A stretch of DNA of 7,747 bases, taken from Ferroglobus sp. GTDB taxonomy: Archaea; Halobacteriota; Archaeoglobi; Archaeoglobales; Archaeoglobaceae. Of this stretch, positions 5,721-7,747 are shown piece by piece (positions within the stretch are counted from its first letter, which is position 1; every line of letters begins with the position of its first letter). Made by a program: the position numbers and the translations under genes. The stretch spans positions 1 through 7,747 of the forward strand of contig WAQS01000116.1 of assembly GCA_015520115.1 (NCBI GenBank), written 5' to 3'. Below the pieces are notes generated by a model. It was not told where the DNA came from and did no database searches. It worked only from the letters and a program-made list of their open reading frames with translations.

Positions 5721-5734
5721 ACGTTGAGCACAGG

Positions 5735-5743
5735 TTTTATATA
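5735..5743 (+). promoter_or_regulatory. TATA box of the hisA-hisB operon
   Basis: TTTTATATA is a strong archaeal TATA box. The expected transcription start is about 5763-5767, only a few bases before the ATG of the 38-residue ORF at 5770. It lies about 15 bases from the opposing TATA box, so the two promoters are back to back. Confidence 0.6.
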
Positions 5744-5769
5744 CTCTTTAATTCAAAATTCAAGAGGTT

Positions 5770-5886
5770 ATGGGGAGGAGGAGCGAAATAGAGGAGCTCT
5801 CAGACATAAAGCCAGTGAGTGATGAGGAATTCGAGGAATTGCTCGACAGCATGAAAGATAGGAGAAGGAAGAAGAAGAGAAGGTAA
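5770..5886 (+). CDS. Small charged protein of 38 residues, first gene of the his operon
   Basis: An open frame of 38 codons running from just after the predicted transcription start to a TAA that directly abuts the hisA ATG. The protein begins MGRRSEIEEL, has an acidic middle (residues 18-26, DEEFEELLD) and ends in a basic tail RRRKKKRR (31-38). It holds 11 acidic and 12 basic residues, no Cys and no His. The missing histidines argue against a histidine attenuator leader peptide. GAGGT at 5764-5768 lies too close to the ATG to act as a normal ribosome site, so leaderless or near-leaderless initiation is more likely. I do not recognise a family. The purine-rich coding strand leaves few stop codons, so chance is possible, but the exact fit between promoter and hisA supports a real gene. 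It may simply provide translation for hisA. Confidence 0.65.
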   Translation: MGRRSEIEELSDIKPVSDEEFEELLDSMKDRRRKKKRR

Positions 5887-6597
5887 ATGTTCCGAATTTA
5901 CCCGGCGGTAGATATAAAAGGCGGAAAATGCGTCCAGCTTCAGCAAGGTGATCCGAGTAAAGTTCTTTTTTCCGTGGATGATCCGGTAAAGGTTGCTGAG
6001 TTTTGGGTTGAGAAGGGAGCAAAGGCTTTGCATGTGATCGATCTTGACGGAGCTTTTGAGGGTAAGCTGAAGAACGAAGACATTATTCTCAAAATAGCTG
6101 AATTGGCAGAAATTCAGGTTGGAGGGGGAATTAGAAGCATAGACATTGCAGAAAAACTCCTAAAGAGTGGAGTTAGCAGAGTCATAGTTGGTACTCTCGC
6201 TTTGAAGGAGCCGGAAGCCGTTAGAAAGCTTGCGAAAGATTATCCGAATAGAGTTATCATTTCCATAGACACGAGGGACGATAAAGTAGTCGTTAACGGC
6301 TGGAGAGCTAAAACTGAACTCTCTCCAATTGAAGTTGCGAAGCTTTTTGACGATCTCGAAGTTTCTTTTTTGCTTACGGACGTTAACGTTGAGGGGTTGA
6401 TGAAAGGCGTGAGGAAGGAGTTTATAAAAGAGGTTGTCGCTTCTCTCAAAAAAGATGTGATAGTCTCTGGAGGCGTGAGCAGTTACGAGGACGCAAAGCT
6501 AATAAAGGAGTTAGGGGCAAGTGGGGTTGTCATCGGATCTGCTTTATACCTCGGCAAGGTGAAATTTGAAGAGCTCTTAGAGCTGGAGGAGTTGTGA
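5887..6597 (+). CDS. hisA: HisA, ProFAR isomerase of histidine biosynthesis
   Basis: Phosphoribosylformimino-5-aminoimidazole carboxamide ribotide isomerase converts ProFAR to PRFAR, the substrate of HisFH, in the cytoplasm. The 236 residues form a complete beta/alpha barrel of normal length. The catalytic pair is visible: Asp9 in YPAVDIKGGKCVQL and Asp128 in SIDTRDDKVVVNGW. Both half-barrel phosphate-binding sites are present, QVGGGIRS (77-84) with IVGTLA (100-105), and VSGGVSS with VIGSALY in the second half. The HVIDLDGAF segment (49-57) is typical of HisA rather than HisF. The start directly follows the stop of the 38-residue ORF; AAGGT just before it is a weak ribosome site, so coupling to upstream translation is likely. 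The stop overlaps the hisB ATG by one base. Confidence 0.97.
   Translation: MFRIYPAVDIKGGKCVQLQQGDPSKVLFSVDDPVKVAEFWVEKGAKALHVIDLDGAFEGKLKNEDIILKIAELAEIQVGGGIRSIDIAEKLLKSGVSRVIVGTLALKEPEAVRKLAKDYPNRVIISIDTRDDKVVVNGWRAKTELSPIEVAKLFDDLEVSFLLTDVNVEGLMKGVRKEFIKEVVASLKKDVIVSGGVSSYEDAKLIKELGASGVVIGSALYLGKVKFEELLELEEL
6585..6590 (+). promoter_or_regulatory. Ribosome binding site of hisB
   Basis: GGAGGA inside the last codons of hisA stands 6 bases ahead of ATG 6597 and only 3 ahead of GTG 6594. The spacing selects the ATG. It is one of the clearest Shine-Dalgarno sequences in the window. Confidence 0.7.
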
Positions 6598-7157
6598 TGA
6601 AAGCAAGAGTTAGTAGAGAAACGAAGGAAACGAAGGTAGAAGTTTACGTCGACTTTTTCGGAGAAGATTACGAGATTTCTACTGGAATTGCCTTCCTCGA
6701 TCACATGCTTGAAAACTTTGCAAAGCACGCTGAAATCGGGCTTGTTGTGAAAGCAAAAGGAGATTTGGAAGTCGACGAGCACCACACGGTTGAAGACGTG
6801 GCTATAACTCTCGGGAGAGCGTTCAAAGAGGCTCTCGGGAGTAAAGAGGGTTTGAAAAGATTCGGATATGCGATAGTTCCCATGGATGAAAGCGTAGCCA
6901 TCTGCGGAATCGATCTGAGTGGCAGAGGCGTTTTCGTTTTAAACGGGGAGTTCGGTGATGCGGGAATTAAAGGAGAAAACGTCGTCCACTTCTTCGATAC
7001 CTTCTGCAGAAACTCCGGAATAAACGTGTTCCTTGAAGTTAGGGGAACAAATTCTCACCACAAAATAGAAGCTTCTTTTAAAGCTTTAGCCCTCTCGATA
7101 AAAATGGCAACCGAAAAGGGGAAAGGAGTTAGAAGCACTAAGGGTGTCCTTGACTGA
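6597..7157 (+). CDS. hisB: HisB, imidazoleglycerol-phosphate dehydratase
   Basis: Dehydrates imidazoleglycerol phosphate to imidazoleacetol phosphate, a manganese-dependent step of histidine biosynthesis; the enzyme normally forms a 24-subunit shell. The 186-residue length is that of a single-function dehydratase, without the fused phosphatase seen in enterobacteria. The duplicated metal-binding signatures are both visible: FLDHML (33-38) with DEHHTVED (60-67), and FFDTFCRNSGIN with SHHKIEASFKALA in the second half. The ATG at 6597 shares one base with the hisA TGA (TGATG) and is preferred to a GTG at 6594 because of the GGAGGA spacing. The 3' end overlaps the opposing ZIP transporter gene by 20 bases. 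Confidence 0.97.
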   Translation: MKARVSRETKETKVEVYVDFFGEDYEISTGIAFLDHMLENFAKHAEIGLVVKAKGDLEVDEHHTVEDVAITLGRAFKEALGSKEGLKRFGYAIVPMDESVAICGIDLSGRGVFVLNGEFGDAGIKGENVVHFFDTFCRNSGINVFLEVRGTNSHHKIEASFKALALSIKMATEKGKGVRSTKGVLD

Positions 7158-7747
7158 GAAGGTACATCACGAATATCCCGACAACGAAGAAAAGAAAGCT
7201 TGCGGCAGACCTTTTAAACTCCGCCACCTTATGAAGCTCTGGAATTAAATCGCTGCTTGCCACGTAGGTGAAATTACCCGCTGCGAAGGCGAGCAAATAA
7301 CTAGTTACATCTTCTCTTAACAGGAAAAATCCGATAACCGCACCGAAAACTGCTGTTAAAGCTGTTAGAAAGTTAAAAAGTAGGGCTTTTTTCTTGCTAA
7401 AGCCACCAAAAACGAGGACAGAGAAGTCACCAAGCTCTTGGGGAAGTTCGTGAGCTGCCACGGCGAAAGTGGATATCAAGCCGAGTTTAAAATCTACAAG
7501 GTACGATGCCGCTATTATAATCCCGTCGACAAAGTTGTGAACGCTATCACCTATGAGCGCGAGATAAGTCACTGGGTGGATTTCGCATTCATCTTCATGA
7601 CAGTGCCTCCACCTTAGGATTCTTTCAAGAAGGTAGAAAGACGAAAATCCGAGGATGAAGACGAGCATGGCTGCTTTAGCTTCAACGTGTTCCACAGCTT
7701 CGGGAATTAGGTGTAAAAAAGATGCACCGAGAAGAATTCCCGTTGCA
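7138..7747 (-). CDS. ZIP-family divalent metal transporter, 5' end outside window
   Basis: About 202 C-terminal residues of a ZIP (zinc/iron-regulated) transporter are present, and the frame is open through the right edge. Seven of the usual eight membrane helices can be placed. The first visible (ATGILLGASFLHLIPEA) matches TM2. TM4 carries HNFVDGIIIAAS and TM5 carries HELPQELGDF, the two segments whose His, Asp and Glu side chains form the binuclear metal site. A short loop between TM3 and TM4, RWRHCHEDECEIH, holds three His and two Cys and probably binds metal. The protein ends a few residues after TM8 (LLSQGHP). It would import Zn2+, Fe2+ or a similar ion; the exact metal cannot be read. 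It converges on hisB with a 20-base overlap and has no evident operon partner in the window. Confidence 0.92.
   Translation of the reverse strand, partial: ATGILLGASFLHLIPEAVEHVEAKAAMLVFILGFSSFYLLERILRWRHCHEDECEIHPVTYLALIGDSVHNFVDGIIIAASYLVDFKLGLISTFAVAAHELPQELGDFSVLVFGGFSKKKALLFNFLTALTAVFGAVIGFFLLREDVTSYLLAFAAGNFTYVASSDLIPELHKVAEFKRSAASFLFFVVGIFVMYLLSQGHP

Noticed and set aside
5274..5822. Plus-strand open frame of about 180 codons antisense to the radical SAM and winged-helix genes
   Set aside because: It lies opposite two genes with clear protein motifs, crosses the divergent promoter, and has a composition unlike any protein family. It is a shadow of the low-stop complementary strand.
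5818..5824. GTGATGA-like C box within the 38-residue ORF
   Set aside because: No D box follows within the usual 50-60 bases, and the bases are accounted for by coding.
5770..5886. Histidine attenuator leader peptide ahead of hisA
   Set aside because: The 38-residue product contains no histidine, and no terminator/antiterminator hairpin pair is visible before hisA.
5768..6033. Minus-strand open frames opposite the 38-residue ORF and the start of hisA
   Set aside because: They run opposite hisA and give Ser/Pro/Leu-rich or basic translations typical of antisense frames. The plus strand has the promoter and the recognisable genes.
6594..6600. GTGATGA, matching a C box of archaeal C/D guide RNAs, at the hisA-hisB junction
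   Set aside because: No D box (CTGA) or internal C'/D' pair is found at suitable spacing. The match is explained by the overlapping TGA and ATG codons.

Overview
The window reads as chromosomal DNA of a euryarchaeon, most likely one of the Archaeoglobales (Archaeoglobus, Ferroglobus or Geoglobus). Three things point that way: the end of a PolD-type DNA polymerase small subunit, found only in archaea; a short archaeal-type UMP kinase; and TATA boxes about 25 bases ahead of starts that have little or no leader. Proteins are rich in Lys, Glu and Ile, as expected of a thermophile. The order-level assignment is inference from protein resemblance, not a search result. Gene density is very high, with 12 protein genes plus one small gene of 38 codons. 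I see no rRNA, tRNA, CRISPR, insertion sequence or sign of recent transfer.

Layout. (1) Positions 1-384 (+) hold the C-terminal end of the PolD small subunit DP1. (2) Positions 415-1299 (+) encode an exported, membrane-anchored protein of unknown function with ten N-glycosylation sequons. (3) Positions 1296-1955 (-) encode UMP kinase, converging on and overlapping the previous gene by 4 bases. (4) The divergent region 1956-2085 contains a promoter and two candidate operator inverted repeats. (5) Positions 2086-3152 (+) are a two-gene operon of a winged-helix regulator and an alpha/beta hydrolase, joined by an ATGA overlap. (6) Positions 3141-5692 (-) are a four-gene operon, in transcription order: a small winged-helix protein, a radical SAM enzyme with a C-terminal TRAM-like domain, an ASCH-HTH protein, and adenylate kinase. 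(7) A 77-base divergent promoter lies at 5693-5769. (8) Positions 5770-7157 (+) are a histidine operon: a 38-residue charged ORF, hisA and hisB. (9) Positions 7138-7747 (-) are a ZIP-family metal transporter cut by the window edge, overlapping hisB by 20 bases.

How the genes work together. hisA and hisB perform two steps of histidine biosynthesis and appear translationally coupled. UMP kinase and adenylate kinase both make nucleoside diphosphates but lie in different transcription units. The radical SAM/TRAM enzyme and the ASCH-HTH protein overlap and both carry RNA-binding-type domains, so a shared job in RNA modification is plausible but unproven. The regulator probably controls itself and the hydrolase.

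Most of the window is ordinary archaeal housekeeping DNA, and I do not see a clearly new defence or mobile system. The least explained parts are the radical SAM/ASCH operon, the 38-residue ORF ahead of hisA, the regulator-hydrolase pair with its candidate operators, and the compact convergent and divergent junctions.
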